From positions 1,537,666-1,601,665 of the forward strand of contig JAIZWK010000001.1 in assembly GCA_021498095.1 (NCBI GenBank): DNA of 64,000 nucleotides. The letters are read 5' to 3'. Positions 28,714-39,017 of the stretch are shown here, one piece after another. Source of the DNA: Candidatus Harpocratesius repetitus. Lineage in GTDB: Archaea > Asgardarchaeota > Lokiarchaeia > Sigyniarchaeales > Promethearchaeaceae. Below the pieces are notes generated by a model. That model saw only the letters and a program-made list of their open reading frames with translations. It did not search any database and was not told where the DNA came from. Position numbers and translations under genes: made by a program. The stretch's first letter is position 1. Each line of letters begins with the position of its first letter.

Positions 28714-31700
28714 ATCTCATACAATCTAGAAACCCTTAAAGTTATTGATAAAATTCGCTTCGGGCTTTTATCTCCCGAAGAAATTCGTAAAATGTCTGTT
28801 GGTCGGATTATTACGGCTGATACATACGATGAAGATGGTCTTCCTATTAAATCTGGTTTAATGGATTCTAAGCTAGGTACAATTGAACCAGGACAAAAAT
28901 GTGCTACATGTGGTAATCGAGTTGGAGCATGTCCCGGTCATTTTGGTCATATTGAGCTTGCTAGACCCGTCGTCCATGTTGGTCATGCCAAATTACTTTT
29001 AAAAATACTGCGCGGTATATGTCATGAATGTGGACGAGTATTATTGACTGAGGAGCAAATTGAAGAATATTACGACCGTCAAGAAAAATATATTGAAATT
29101 TTCGATAAACCAGATGAAACTTTAATTGGAGAAATATTCAAATCTGCAAGAAAATCGAAAGAATGTCCCCATTGTGGTGCAGAAAAACATAAAATAACAA
29201 TTGAAAAGCCTACAACCTTCTATCGTGGAGGTGAACGTCTGACTCCAGTTGATATCAGAGAATTACTTGAAAAAATACCAGAGAGTGATTATGGTCTTTT
29301 TGGAATTAATCCAGAAACTGCACGACCAGAGTGGATAATTTTAACTGTATTACCAATACCTCCTGTTTGCGTTCGTCCATCTATCACATTGGATAGTGGA
29401 ATTAGATCTGAAGATGATTTAACACACAAATTAGTTGATGTTATCCGTATTAATCAACGACTGCGAGAAAACATCGATGCAGGTGCACCTCAATTAATTG
29501 TGGAAGATTTATGGGAACTTTTACAATATCACGTTACAACTTATTTCAATAATGAAGTTAGTGGAATTCCTCCAGCACGTCACCGTTCTGGTCGTGCTTT
29601 ACGTACCTTAACTCAGCGTTTGAAAGGAAAAGAAGGGCGATTTAGATCAAATCTTTCTGGAAAGCGGGTGGACTTTTCTGCTCGTACCGTAATATCTCCC
29701 AATCCTCACATTTCTCTTAATCAAGTCGGTGTTCCATATAAAATTGCTAAAATTTTAACCGTTCCATCCTATGTTACTGAATTCAATATTGAAGAAATGA
29801 AACAGACAGTTTTGAATGGGCCTCATACACATCCCGGTGCAAATTACATTATCAGAGAAGATGGTCGCCGCATTGATTTACGGTTTGTCAAAAATCGCGA
29901 GATAGTGGCTTCTACAATAAAACCAGGTTTTATTATTGAACGTCATTTACGGGATGGTGATTTAGTTTTATTCAATCGTCAACCTTCACTCCATCGAATG
30001 TCAATAATGGCACATGAAGTAAAGGTAATGTCTGGAAAAACTTTCCGGTTATCTTTAGTTGTTTGTCCTCCCTATAACGCAGATTTTGACGGCGATGAGA
30101 TGAATTTACACGTTCCACAAAGCGAAGAAGCACGAACTGAAGCCGAATATCTGTTAAAAGTCCAAGAACATATAGTTTCTCCGCGATATGGAGCTCCTAT
30201 TATTGGTGCAATTCAAGATTTCATTTCTATTGGTTATATTTTCACAAGGAATGAACGAGCACCCGGTGTACCTAATGTATATAGTAGGAAAGATACATTT
30301 ATGCTGCTTTACTGGGGAAATGTCTTTCGTAGAAATCCATCATTTTCTATCAAAGATCTTACTCCTGTAAATCCTGAAGATCCAGAAAGTGAGTGGAAAT
30401 ATACAGGAAAGGAGATATTTAGTTGTATTTTGCCCCACGATTTAAATATGGAGTTGAAATCAAAATTTTATAAAGATGAAGAAGGTGCACGAATTGGAAG
30501 CGATGGATATGATGTAATACATAATGGAAAAATGATTTCTGGAGTAATTGATAAAAATTTGATGGGTGATGGTAAGTCTTCCAGTATCTTACACCGTATT
30601 ATTCGAGATTACGGACCAACTCGTGGGCGACAATTCTTAGATGATTTTTGTGGAATGATGGTTTGGGCGATAACAATGACCGGATTAACCATGGGAATTG
30701 ATGAAGTAGATATTGGTCGAGCCCGCAAGGATGTCCATAATAAAATTTATGAAGCTTATGACAGAGCAGCTGAATTGATTAAAGCATATTATGAAGAAGA
30801 TGAAGAAATATTACCTTGTGCGCCTGGTCGTACCCTTTACGAGACTTTAGAATTGAATTTAATGAGTCTATTAAATAAAGTTAGGGGTGAAGCTGGAAAT
30901 ATAGCATCCCACTTTTTAGGCGATACTGCTCATTCAGTTATTATGACCAAATCAGGTGCAAGAGGAAATCCATTAAACTTAGCTCAAATGGCTGCTTGCG
31001 TAGGTCAGCAATCTGTCCGACAAAACCGAATTCATCGAGGTTATATAGATCGAACCCTACCACATTTTAAAGTTAAGGATTTATCTCCAGCAGCGCGTGG
31101 ATTTGTATTGAATTCATATCGTGATGGATTAACTCCTACTGAATTCTTCTTCCATGCTATGGGTGGGCGTGAAGGTTTAGTAGATACTGCTGTACGAACA
31201 AGTTCATCTGGATATATGCAACGAAGATTAGTGAATGCTTTACAAGATATGGTGGTTGAAAATGATTTATCTGTTCGTACCTCTGAGAATATGGTTGTTC
31301 AGTTCAAATACGGTGATGACGGAATTGATCCTGGTCGATCAGATGCTGGTGATATCTTAAATTTTGATCAAGCGATATTGAAAACACGATCATTTAAACA
31401 GTTATTAGAAAAAGAAGAAAAAATAGCTGAAAAATTGGATAAAGCTTCACATCCTGAATTTCCTGTATCATATATTAAGAATATTACAAGTCATGGCTTT
31501 TCAGTTATTGAACAGATTGGAGAATCTCCAACAATCAATAATGAACAAATTTCGCAAAAAACTTCATCTACTAAGATTGGTGCTAAAACTACAGAAACTA
31601 GTTCAGAAAAATCCGCTAAAAAGCTTAAATTATCAACCATTTCTGATTTTGAGGAAAGTGATCCTAGCATTTTAGAGGATGAAGATTGGTATAGATGGTA

Positions 31701-32292
31701 TAAATTAGAAACGAAAAAGAATGCCATTTATCATGGAAATACAACAAAATTGTTTACAAATTGGAAAACGGAAAAAATAAATGCGAAAAGATCCATTTCA
31801 ACAGAAGAAAAAGAAGAATTTCAAAATGAAGAGATCGCTAAAGAAGTTGCTGAAGAAGAAATAAAATCTTCCAGAACTCTTGCTGATTTTTCTTCTCTTG
31901 ATCCTAGTACATTATCAGATGAAGATTTATACCAATGGTATAAATTAGATACAGGAAAAAATGCAATTTATCGAGGAAACCTAACTAAAATATTCCAAAA
32001 ATGGAAATCTAATAAAATAGCTGAATTTGAATCTTCTAGTGAGACTTCTGAGATTGAAACAGAAGATACTCAGACTACGATAATTGAAGATGAAAATGAA
32101 GTTATAGAAGAAGAACCTGAAGTAGAAGAGCAAGAAATTAAATCTGATTTAGCTTCTCGAAGCTTTTCATCTTTATCAATTGAAGAACGTTACCAATTAT
32201 ATAATCAAGAAACGGGTAAAAAGGCAATTGTTAGAGGACGAGCCACCAATATATACAAAAATTGGGAGTCCAAGAAAATGGAGGAAGAATAA
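28714..32292 (+). CDS. rpo1N: DNA-directed RNA polymerase subunit Rpo1N (A')
   Basis: Largest-subunit N-terminal half, holding the catalytic NADFDGD loop near residue 455 that binds Mg2+. The family-conserved N-terminus (KVIDKIRFGLLSPEEIRKMSV) is encoded upstream of the first ATG (28792), so the true start must be earlier. The frame is open back to 28681 and AGGTG lies seven bases before an ATC codon at 28714, used here as a tentative non-canonical start. N-terminal zinc sites (CATCGNRVGACPGHFGH; CxxC later) are present. After the normal end (~residue 905) comes a ~285-residue extension with three repeats of a ~45-residue module (WYKLxTxKNAIYxGNxTK). The gene precedes rpo1C. Confidence 0.93.
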   Translation: MSYNLETLKVIDKIRFGLLSPEEIRKMSVGRIITADTYDEDGLPIKSGLMDSKLGTIEPGQKCATCGNRVGACPGHFGHIELARPVVHVGHAKLLLKILRGICHECGRVLLTEEQIEEYYDRQEKYIEIFDKPDETLIGEIFKSARKSKECPHCGAEKHKITIEKPTTFYRGGERLTPVDIRELLEKIPESDYGLFGINPETARPEWIILTVLPIPPVCVRPSITLDSGIRSEDDLTHKLVDVIRINQRLRENIDAGAPQLIVEDLWELLQYHVTTYFNNEVSGIPPARHRSGRALRTLTQRLKGKEGRFRSNLSGKRVDFSARTVISPNPHISLNQVGVPYKIAKILTVPSYVTEFNIEEMKQTVLNGPHTHPGANYIIREDGRRIDLRFVKNREIVASTIKPGFIIERHLRDGDLVLFNRQPSLHRMSIMAHEVKVMSGKTFRLSLVVCPPYNADFDGDEMNLHVPQSEEARTEAEYLLKVQEHIVSPRYGAPIIGAIQDFISIGYIFTRNERAPGVPNVYSRKDTFMLLYWGNVFRRNPSFSIKDLTPVNPEDPESEWKYTGKEIFSCILPHDLNMELKSKFYKDEEGARIGSDGYDVIHNGKMISGVIDKNLMGDGKSSSILHRIIRDYGPTRGRQFLDDFCGMMVWAITMTGLTMGIDEVDIGRARKDVHNKIYEAYDRAAELIKAYYEEDEEILPCAPGRTLYETLELNLMSLLNKVRGEAGNIASHFLGDTAHSVIMTKSGARGNPLNLAQMAACVGQQSVRQNRIHRGYIDRTLPHFKVKDLSPAARGFVLNSYRDGLTPTEFFFHAMGGREGLVDTAVRTSSSGYMQRRLVNALQDMVVENDLSVRTSENMVVQFKYGDDGIDPGRSDAGDILNFDQAILKTRSFKQLLEKEEKIAEKLDKASHPEFPVSYIKNITSHGFSVIEQIGESPTINNEQISQKTSSTKIGAKTTETSSEKSAKKLKLSTISDFEESDPSILEDEDWYRWYKLETKKNAIYHGNTTKLFTNWKTEKINAKRSISTEEKEEFQNEEIAKEVAEEEIKSSRTLADFSSLDPSTLSDEDLYQWYKLDTGKNAIYRGNLTKIFQKWKSNKIAEFESSSETSEIETEDTQTTIIEDENEVIEEEPEVEEQEIKSDLASRSFSSLSIEERYQLYNQETGKKAIVRGRATNIYKNWESKKMEEE

Positions 32293-32298
32293 TAATAG

Positions 32299-33588
<1,290 letters not shown>

Positions 33589-33599
33589 TCTAAAAATCC

Positions 33600-33608
33600 T
33601 TTTTTTTT
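33600..33608 (+). terminator. Poly-T terminator after rpo1C
   Basis: Nine consecutive T residues 12 bases after the rpo1C stop, followed by more T-rich sequence. This fits archaeal oligo-T termination. Confidence 0.45.
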
Positions 33609-33768
33609 CCTTCCATTCTTTATTATCATTATTATTTTTATTATTCTTTGATATTTACCTTTGATATTTACTGCTTTTTCTACCGCTTTCGCTCTGTTAA
33701 ATATTACAAACATAAATTTTTTTTAATATGGTTGATTATCGAAATTATCATATTGAGTGGATGAAATT

Positions 33769-34137
33769 ATGTCATATCGACGAGGTCAACAAAAATTAAA
33801 GCGCCGAAAACGATCGAGTGCAAAGTCACTATGGGATGAAGGTAAAGAAATCAACGTAGCCGTAAAAACTGGGAAAGTTCTTTTAGGCGAACGTTCAGTT
33901 ACTCGAGAATTATCTATGGGTGACTTGAAAATGATTGTGTTAGCGCGAAATGCTCCTGCAAAAGTTGTGAATCAAATTAAAATACTAAATAATTGTTTAG
34001 AATCTCCAATTCCTGTATATGTTTCAAAGAATTCCAGTTGGGAACTGGGAGCTATATGTGCTCGCCCACATTGGGTTTCTGTAGTTGGAGTAATTAATCC
34101 GGGCGATTCTTCAATTATGAAAGCTGTTGAAAAATAA
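33769..34137 (+). CDS. rpl30e: Large-subunit ribosomal protein eL30
   Basis: 122 residues. The body (IPVYVSKNSSWELGAICARP and MGDLKMIVLARNAP) is typical of eL30, an L7Ae-fold RNA-binding protein of the large subunit. The ~20-residue N-terminus is very basic (RRGQQKLKRRKRSS). Position after rpo1C is conserved in archaea, but nusA, which usually follows, is not here. ATG 33769 is preferred over the in-frame GTG 33757. Confidence 0.92.
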   Translation: MSYRRGQQKLKRRKRSSAKSLWDEGKEINVAVKTGKVLLGERSVTRELSMGDLKMIVLARNAPAKVVNQIKILNNCLESPIPVYVSKNSSWELGAICARPHWVSVVGVINPGDSSIMKAVEK

Positions 34138-34435
34138 GCTTCTTCACTTTCAACTTTGATTTCTTTTTTTTAAGTTCTGTAATATAATTAACATTTAATT
34201 AATAGGCATTTTTATGACCGTTAAATTATGAAAAATATTGAGTTTAGGTGAAATCCTCTTTTAATATATGTTTTCTCTTAAAATTCATTTTTATCAGAGC
34301 GCTCCTCGTTTTTAAACTTTATTGCTTGATAATCCTCTTAGTTTTTTTCTTCAAAACCCAAAATTTTATTTTAAATGGAAGGTTGATTTCCCTATCGCAT
34401 ATTACGATTATCGATTTATTGGAGTTATTTATACT
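34138..34435. other. Gap between rpl30e and rps12
   Basis: About 300 AT-rich bases without a gene, in the place where many archaea carry nusA. An eight-T run at 34164-34171 may terminate rpl30e transcription, and GGAG at 34421-34424 precedes rps12. Confidence 0.4.
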
Positions 34436-34879
34436 ATGGGAAAAAGTAAAAGTCCACGCGGACAATTCGCTGCTCGTGCTTTGAAAAAAAAGCGACAACG
34501 ATTCCGCTGGAGTGATAAAAATTATAAACGACGCACACTCAGAATTAAAGAAAAAACCGATCCACTTGAAGCTGCCCCCATGGCAGAAGGAATTGTCCTT
34601 GAAAAAGTTGGTGTCGAATCGAAACAACCAAATTCCGCTATCCGAAAATGCGTCCGCGTTCAACTACGTAAAAACGGAAAACAAATCAGTGCCTTCTTAC
34701 CAGGTGACTCTGCTCTTACTTTCGTGGAAGAACACGATGCTGTGACTGTAGTTGGAATCGGAGGTGCAATGCATGGTGCTATTGGGGATCTTCCTGGTGT
34801 TCGTTGGAAAGTTATCAAAGTTAATGGCGTTAGTTTAGATGCTATGATTCAAGGGAAAAAGGAACGGGCAGTCCGTTAA
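34436..34879 (+). CDS. rps12: Small-subunit ribosomal protein uS12
   Basis: 147 residues, the archaeal length. It has [20 protein letters not shown] and [13 protein letters not shown], the conserved decoding-centre loops of uS12. ATG 34436 gives the expected short basic N-terminus ([20 protein letters not shown]); the open frame extends further upstream but without homology. It is followed after 19 bases by rps7. Confidence 0.95.
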   Translation: MGKSKSPRGQFAARALKKKRQRFRWSDKNYKRRTLRIKEKTDPLEAAPMAEGIVLEKVGVESKQPNSAIRKCVRVQLRKNGKQISAFLPGDSALTFVEEHDAVTVVGIGGAMHGAIGDLPGVRWKVIKVNGVSLDAMIQGKKERAVR

Positions 34880-34898
34880 GACTTAATAGGTGAAAAAA

Positions 34899-35738
34899 AT
34901 GGTTGGAAAACGAAAAAGTAAAGCGGAAAAAGCTGAAGAAGAAGCAAAAGCTGAAGAAAGTGCAAAAGAAGATACCGCTACGATAGAATCTGAAGAAAAA
35001 GAATTGTCCGATGCCGCTCTTGAAGGATTAGAAGCTGACGAATCAGCAGAATTAGAAGATGAAATTGATGAAACCGATGATCTCGAAGAAGATGAAGAAG
35101 ATACAACCAAGAAGAAGCGAAGTAGGCGTGCTATCGCTGATATCAAACTTTTCAATAGATGGTCTTATGAAGGCGTTGAAGTACATGATATCAGTTTGCA
35201 AAATTATATTAATTTAAATCCTGTTATCATTCCTCATTCTGGTGGAAAGCATCAACATAAACGATTTTGGAAGACTGAGCATATTTCGATTATCGAACGT
35301 TTCATCAATAAGATAATGACACCTGGTTTGGTTAAAAAACGCATTAAAGGACGAGGTGCTTCCCATAATATGGGTAAGAAATCAAAAATCATCCAAATTG
35401 TCTATAATGCATTTGCAATTGTTGAGCAAAAAACCGGTGAAAATCCCATTCAAGTTTTTATCAATGCTTTAGAAAATACTGCACCTCGTGAAGAAACTAC
35501 CCGAATTTCATTAGGTGGAATCAGTTATCAACAGGCAGTTGATATTGCACCTCAACGTCGTGTAGATTTGGCTCTAAAATTGTTAGTTCAAGCCACAGTT
35601 GGTAAAGCATATAATAATATTAAAACTATTGATGAATTATTAGCTAATGAGTTGATTTTAGCCAGTCGAAATGATACAAATTCCGCTGCAGTTAAACGGA
35701 AAGATGAGATGGAACGGGTTGCAATTTCCGCCCGCTAA
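34899..35738 (+). CDS. rps7: Small-subunit ribosomal protein uS7 with acidic N-terminal extension
   Basis: 279 residues; the C-terminal ~200 are uS7 (KLFNRWSYEGVEVHDISLQN, GGISYQQAVDIAPQRRVDLA and the basic C-terminus KRKDEMERVAISAR). The first ~75 residues are an unusual Glu/Asp/Ala-rich extension after a short basic start. Other archaeal uS7 proteins are usually 190-215 residues. AGGTG (34888-34892) lies six bases before ATG 34899, fixing the start. It is co-transcribed with rps12. Confidence 0.94.
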   Translation: MVGKRKSKAEKAEEEAKAEESAKEDTATIESEEKELSDAALEGLEADESAELEDEIDETDDLEEDEEDTTKKKRSRRAIADIKLFNRWSYEGVEVHDISLQNYINLNPVIIPHSGGKHQHKRFWKTEHISIIERFINKIMTPGLVKKRIKGRGASHNMGKKSKIIQIVYNAFAIVEQKTGENPIQVFINALENTAPREETTRISLGGISYQQAVDIAPQRRVDLALKLLVQATVGKAYNNIKTIDELLANELILASRNDTNSAAVKRKDEMERVAISAR

Positions 35739-36035
35739 AATTCCTTTACTGTACATTATTTGATTGTTAATTTAATTTATTTATAACTTATTTTTTCTCT
35801 TTTTCTAATTCTTATTTCCAGTAAATAATGAAGTAAATATTAAAATTGTAGCTTCGGTTAATGTGGCAATAGTGCAGCCGCTTTTACGGTATTATTAAAT
35901 GTTTTATCAAATTTCTCTGCTAAAAATTCTTTTCGGCTAATATTCCGATAAAGATATTTCGTTAGTATCCGAGGTTTTTATTTTAATCTTTATTGTTAAC
36001 TTTTCTAAATTTATTGTTTTCATTTATCAAGAGAT
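35739..36035. other. Gap after rps7
   Basis: About 300 AT-rich bases between convergent genes. EF1A, which often follows rps7, is absent. Nothing else is recognised. Confidence 0.4.
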
Positions 36036-36986
36036 TTACATTATCAATTCATAACCGCTTTTCAATTTAAATCTGGGTCTGAACTTTTTTGCCCACCTTA
36101 TAAATTCTTCACGCAGTTCTTTTTCTGGAATTTGCTCCGCAGCAATTAACGCATAGTCCATAAATTTAATCCGCTCAGCGGTCCAGACGGTTTCAAAGCC
36201 ATATTCTTCAAAAAATAGTTTCTCCCACTCTTTATAGCGCTCGATATTCTTCTGCTTTCGGGGATGGATGAACGAATCAAAAATCAGCATGAAATTTTCG
36301 CTGTTTTCAAACTGGGTGCAGTCCCAGAACTCAATCAGCAGAAATGAAATATGAGGAATATGAGGAAGATTTGAAATGTTAATCCATAATTCAGGATTAT
36401 GGGTAAATTCAATCGGAATTTCCTTTACTTCGCGTAAACTATTTAATTTCAATTTTTCTAATGAAATGCAGAATGCCCAATTGATGGGAACCTGCTTCAT
36501 GCGGTGCTTTCCATCGTTTTTGGGCGGCAGCGTTATTTTTTCACCATCGAACATATTTGCATACCACTCGCAAAGAAAGTCTTCACCAATTGAAATTTCC
36601 CGCAGGCGATAGCAATGGGCGAAATCTATGTTGTAGTCATCTAAAACGGCAGCAATAGTTGTGAATTTCCTTAAATATTGGTATTGGTCGCACTTTAGGG
36701 GTATTTTTAGATTTGGAAATTCAAAAATTAGAATTGATTCTATTTTCGGCGGCCATTTAACCACCCGCAGCTGATTTTCTCCAGATATTTCAATTTCTTT
36801 ACAGTTAATGAAAGCTGAAAAATCTGCTTCATTATTGGGATAAATACAATCGTATGCTTCTAATTTATATACTTTATCAACATCTTTCCAATTTTTAACA
36901 TCAAAATCCTGCCTAACCAGTGTTAATACTATTTTATCGCTATAAATTTGACTGTATCTCACATATTTTGGATTTTCATTATGCAT
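36036..36986 (-). CDS. Uncharacterised protein with leucine-rich-repeat-like pattern
   Basis: 316 residues, not matched to a named family. The middle has irregular L/I-rich units of about 20-25 residues (LEKLKLNSLREVKEIPIEF, PKIESILIFEFPNLKIPL) that resemble degenerate leucine-rich repeats. The C-terminus is helical and charged (EKELREEFIRWAKKFRPRFK). Its codon usage is less AT-biased than the neighbours, and together with 37092-38918 it forms a compact minus-strand island that may be acquired. Confidence 0.65.
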   Translation of the reverse strand: MHNENPKYVRYSQIYSDKIVLTLVRQDFDVKNWKDVDKVYKLEAYDCIYPNNEADFSAFINCKEIEISGENQLRVVKWPPKIESILIFEFPNLKIPLKCDQYQYLRKFTTIAAVLDDYNIDFAHCYRLREISIGEDFLCEWYANMFDGEKITLPPKNDGKHRMKQVPINWAFCISLEKLKLNSLREVKEIPIEFTHNPELWINISNLPHIPHISFLLIEFWDCTQFENSENFMLIFDSFIHPRKQKNIERYKEWEKLFFEEYGFETVWTAERIKFMDYALIAAEQIPEKELREEFIRWAKKFRPRFKLKSGYELIM

Positions 36987-37091
36987 AATGCTTCATCCAT
37001 TTTTTTTCCATTTCCATTTATTTTCTTATCCAATGTATATTAAAAAAAAACGATATTAAAAAATTAACCCGCTCTTGGGCAGACCAATCTT

Positions 37092-38561
37092 CTATCCGAC
37101 AAATCCCTCAATCGCATCCAAATATGCATCAAAATTATTCATGGCACTTTCATCGGCATATTCTTCGTAGTACAAGCGCATTTCGTTCTTGTATTTCAAA
37201 TAGTATGCGAAACACTGCTTCAGCATTAACAACTGTGAATTTGAATTGAAGATGCCTACAGGATTTTCAATCTGGGCATACCACCGGTCGAGTCGGGAGT
37301 CAAATTGAATGTTGCCGTTCTCATCTAAAGTGGGAACGAAGTATTCAATTGATTTATCTTTACTTATTTTAATTGTTATGGTTTCACCTTTAACGCCGAA
37401 TGCCTTGATGATTCCTTCGATTCGGTTCCATGTAGCAATGTATGCATTTCCTCCACCACCTCTTGCTTTCATCATCAACTTAATATCGTTGTAAAAACTT
37501 TTCATCTTTAAATTTGAATCTTTTAAATCCTGCTCGGATGAATGCAGCGTATACTGCTCATAAACCCACTTTGCAAGCACGGATACAGAGTCTCGAATGC
37601 TGGAGCCTTGAAATTCGGCAAGATTGCGTAGGTTGAAAAAGGCTCGACAGTCTTCAAGTTCAATCAGCACCATTTTAGAAGCGTCTCCACCAATTTTGTT
37701 TTTCATCATCTTCGTAAATGTATTAATACTTTCTTGATTATTAAATATGTTTATCATGGATAAGCCGTTCTGGAAGGCTGTCCACACCTTGCGCGCTTTT
37801 TTAGTATAATATTCAGTATTAGTTTCCTTTTTACCATGCATTCCCACGCCGTAAATACCGGGATACCGCCAATTAACCGCACCGCCTTCCGCTCCGAGTA
37901 AGTTCAGCATATTCTCAAATACCAGAAAATCCATAACGAAGCGCTCAATTCCATTATTTATATCGGGTCTATTGGTTTTATAATATTCTTCATTCACCGG
38001 GTCCCACAAATCTATGGAAAACTGCGGAATTATCATGGAATAAGGCGAAGGCGTGGTGGGGACTATGTCTTTAACGGCATCTGAAATCGGGGTGCCGAGT
38101 TGGAAGAATTTAATTGTATGAGCCTTATCATTTTGAATTTGACCGACCATACTTCCGAACACCAGCACTTCTCTGCCGGAACCGATTACTTCGCTTTTAA
38201 TCATTCCGAATTGTATGAAATTAGCAATAAAGGCGTTTTTTTTGGCACCGATAATGATAACTGGGTCGGGAAGGGCGCTGGGGGGCACGTAGTAGTGATG
38301 ATCATCGACTACTTTTTCTTTTAAATATTTCTCAATGTATTCATCATTTTTTTCACCTTTTCTTATATTATTTTCAATAAGATAGTCAATAGTAGAACGG
38401 AGTGCCTCGATATTGGTAAAATGGGATGCTAAAGACAGCCAAACTGCCTGCTCCAGCTCCCATTCATGAATTTGAGGAGATACAAGTGAACTATCAATAT
38501 TATTTAATCTTTTTTTTTCAATATATTGTAAATATTCGCTGTATCCAAGTCTTTTCTGCAA
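37092..38561 (-). CDS. Uncharacterised protein of an acquired island, N-terminus disrupted
   Basis: About 489 residues from the TTG at 38561, not recognised. It has a Gly-rich stretch (KARGGGGNAYIATW), no signal peptide and no clear catalytic motif. The coding frame continues upstream of the TTG without an ATG (GGYTDHKISVNPGGATDYL) as far as TAA 38739-38741, so the annotated start is almost certainly internal. Directly upstream in the same frame is an IS607-type recombinase fragment. A plasmid or virus protein is plausible but unsupported by any motif. Confidence 0.6.
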   Translation of the reverse strand: MQKRLGYSEYLQYIEKKRLNNIDSSLVSPQIHEWELEQAVWLSLASHFTNIEALRSTIDYLIENNIRKGEKNDEYIEKYLKEKVVDDHHYYVPPSALPDPVIIIGAKKNAFIANFIQFGMIKSEVIGSGREVLVFGSMVGQIQNDKAHTIKFFQLGTPISDAVKDIVPTTPSPYSMIIPQFSIDLWDPVNEEYYKTNRPDINNGIERFVMDFLVFENMLNLLGAEGGAVNWRYPGIYGVGMHGKKETNTEYYTKKARKVWTAFQNGLSMINIFNNQESINTFTKMMKNKIGGDASKMVLIELEDCRAFFNLRNLAEFQGSSIRDSVSVLAKWVYEQYTLHSSEQDLKDSNLKMKSFYNDIKLMMKARGGGGNAYIATWNRIEGIIKAFGVKGETITIKISKDKSIEYFVPTLDENGNIQFDSRLDRWYAQIENPVGIFNSNSQLLMLKQCFAYYLKYKNEMRLYYEEYADESAMNNFDAYLDAIEGFVG

Positions 38562-38918
38562 AAATTGGGTTAAATAATCAGTAGCACCGCCGGGATTAAC
38601 TGAAATTTTATGATCAGTATAACCACCTGCATCTTGGGAAATTTTGCTGATTCTATTTAAAATGAATTCAATTTGATTCCCATCCTTTTTCTGTTTGGCG
38701 GATGAAACTTTGGCATAAATATAGGTCGATTTTATCGTTTACTCTGCTTGTTGGCTTGGAAGATTAACCGATTCTGGCAGAAAATCCGCCAATTGTTCCC
38801 ATGAGTATCGACGATGATTTCCAAAAGTCCTTTTAGGAACGAGGTATCCTTTTTTGTCCCATCTGCGCAGAGTTGCAAGAGTAACTCCAAGAAGGCTTGA
38901 AATTTCGGAGATGGTCAA
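38562..38918 (-). pseudogene. IS607-family TnpA (MerR-HTH serine recombinase) remnant with in-frame stop
   Basis: Starting at TTG 38918, 59 codons encode a MerR-type HTH (MTISEISSLLGVTLATLRRW, then GNHRRYSWEQL), as in IS607 TnpA. A TAA at 38739-38741 follows. The same frame then reads YIYAKVSSAKQKKDGNQIEF, corresponding to the YARVSSxxQKxDLxxQ start of the serine-recombinase catalytic domain with the nucleophile Ser. After about 25 residues the similarity ends and the frame runs into the 489-residue unknown protein. It is best read as a truncated TnpA with one nonsense codon. No TnpB is adjacent. Confidence 0.7.
38739..38918 (-). CDS. Small MerR-like HTH protein (IS607 TnpA N-terminal domain)
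   Basis: 59-residue open frame from TTG 38918 to TAA 38739. Its sequence is a complete MerR-type winged HTH (ISSLLGVTLATLRRWDKKGY, then RRYSWEQLADFL). On its own it could still bind DNA. It is divergent to the TetR gene, whose promoter lies 20-60 bases away. Confidence 0.6.
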   Translation of the reverse strand: MTISEISSLLGVTLATLRRWDKKGYLVPKRTFGNHRRYSWEQLADFLPESVNLPSQQAE

Positions 38919-38943
38919 TATAGAATTAAATTTGGGGAAGATC

Positions 38944-38981
38944 TATATAAATTAAGCGATCAATGATCAAGTTTGATCAAA
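38944..38981 (+). promoter_or_regulatory. Promoter and palindromic operator of the TetR gene
   Basis: A TATA box TATATAAA (38944-38951) is followed by three GATCAA copies (38958, 38965, 38975). The last sits inside the perfect palindrome TTTGATCAAA (38972-38981). This is placed to let the TetR protein block its own promoter. Confidence 0.5.
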
Positions 38982-39017
38982 AATTTTTTTGCTGTTGATA
39001 AGTTCTCTGTAAATAAT

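Noticed and set aside
30188..31727. Short open frames inside rpo1N on both strands
   Set aside because: Overlap a gene with unmistakable RNA polymerase motifs.
34248..34663. Open frames on both strands in and before rps12
   Set aside because: Shadows and upstream extension of uS12; no homology before ATG 34436 and poor codon pattern.
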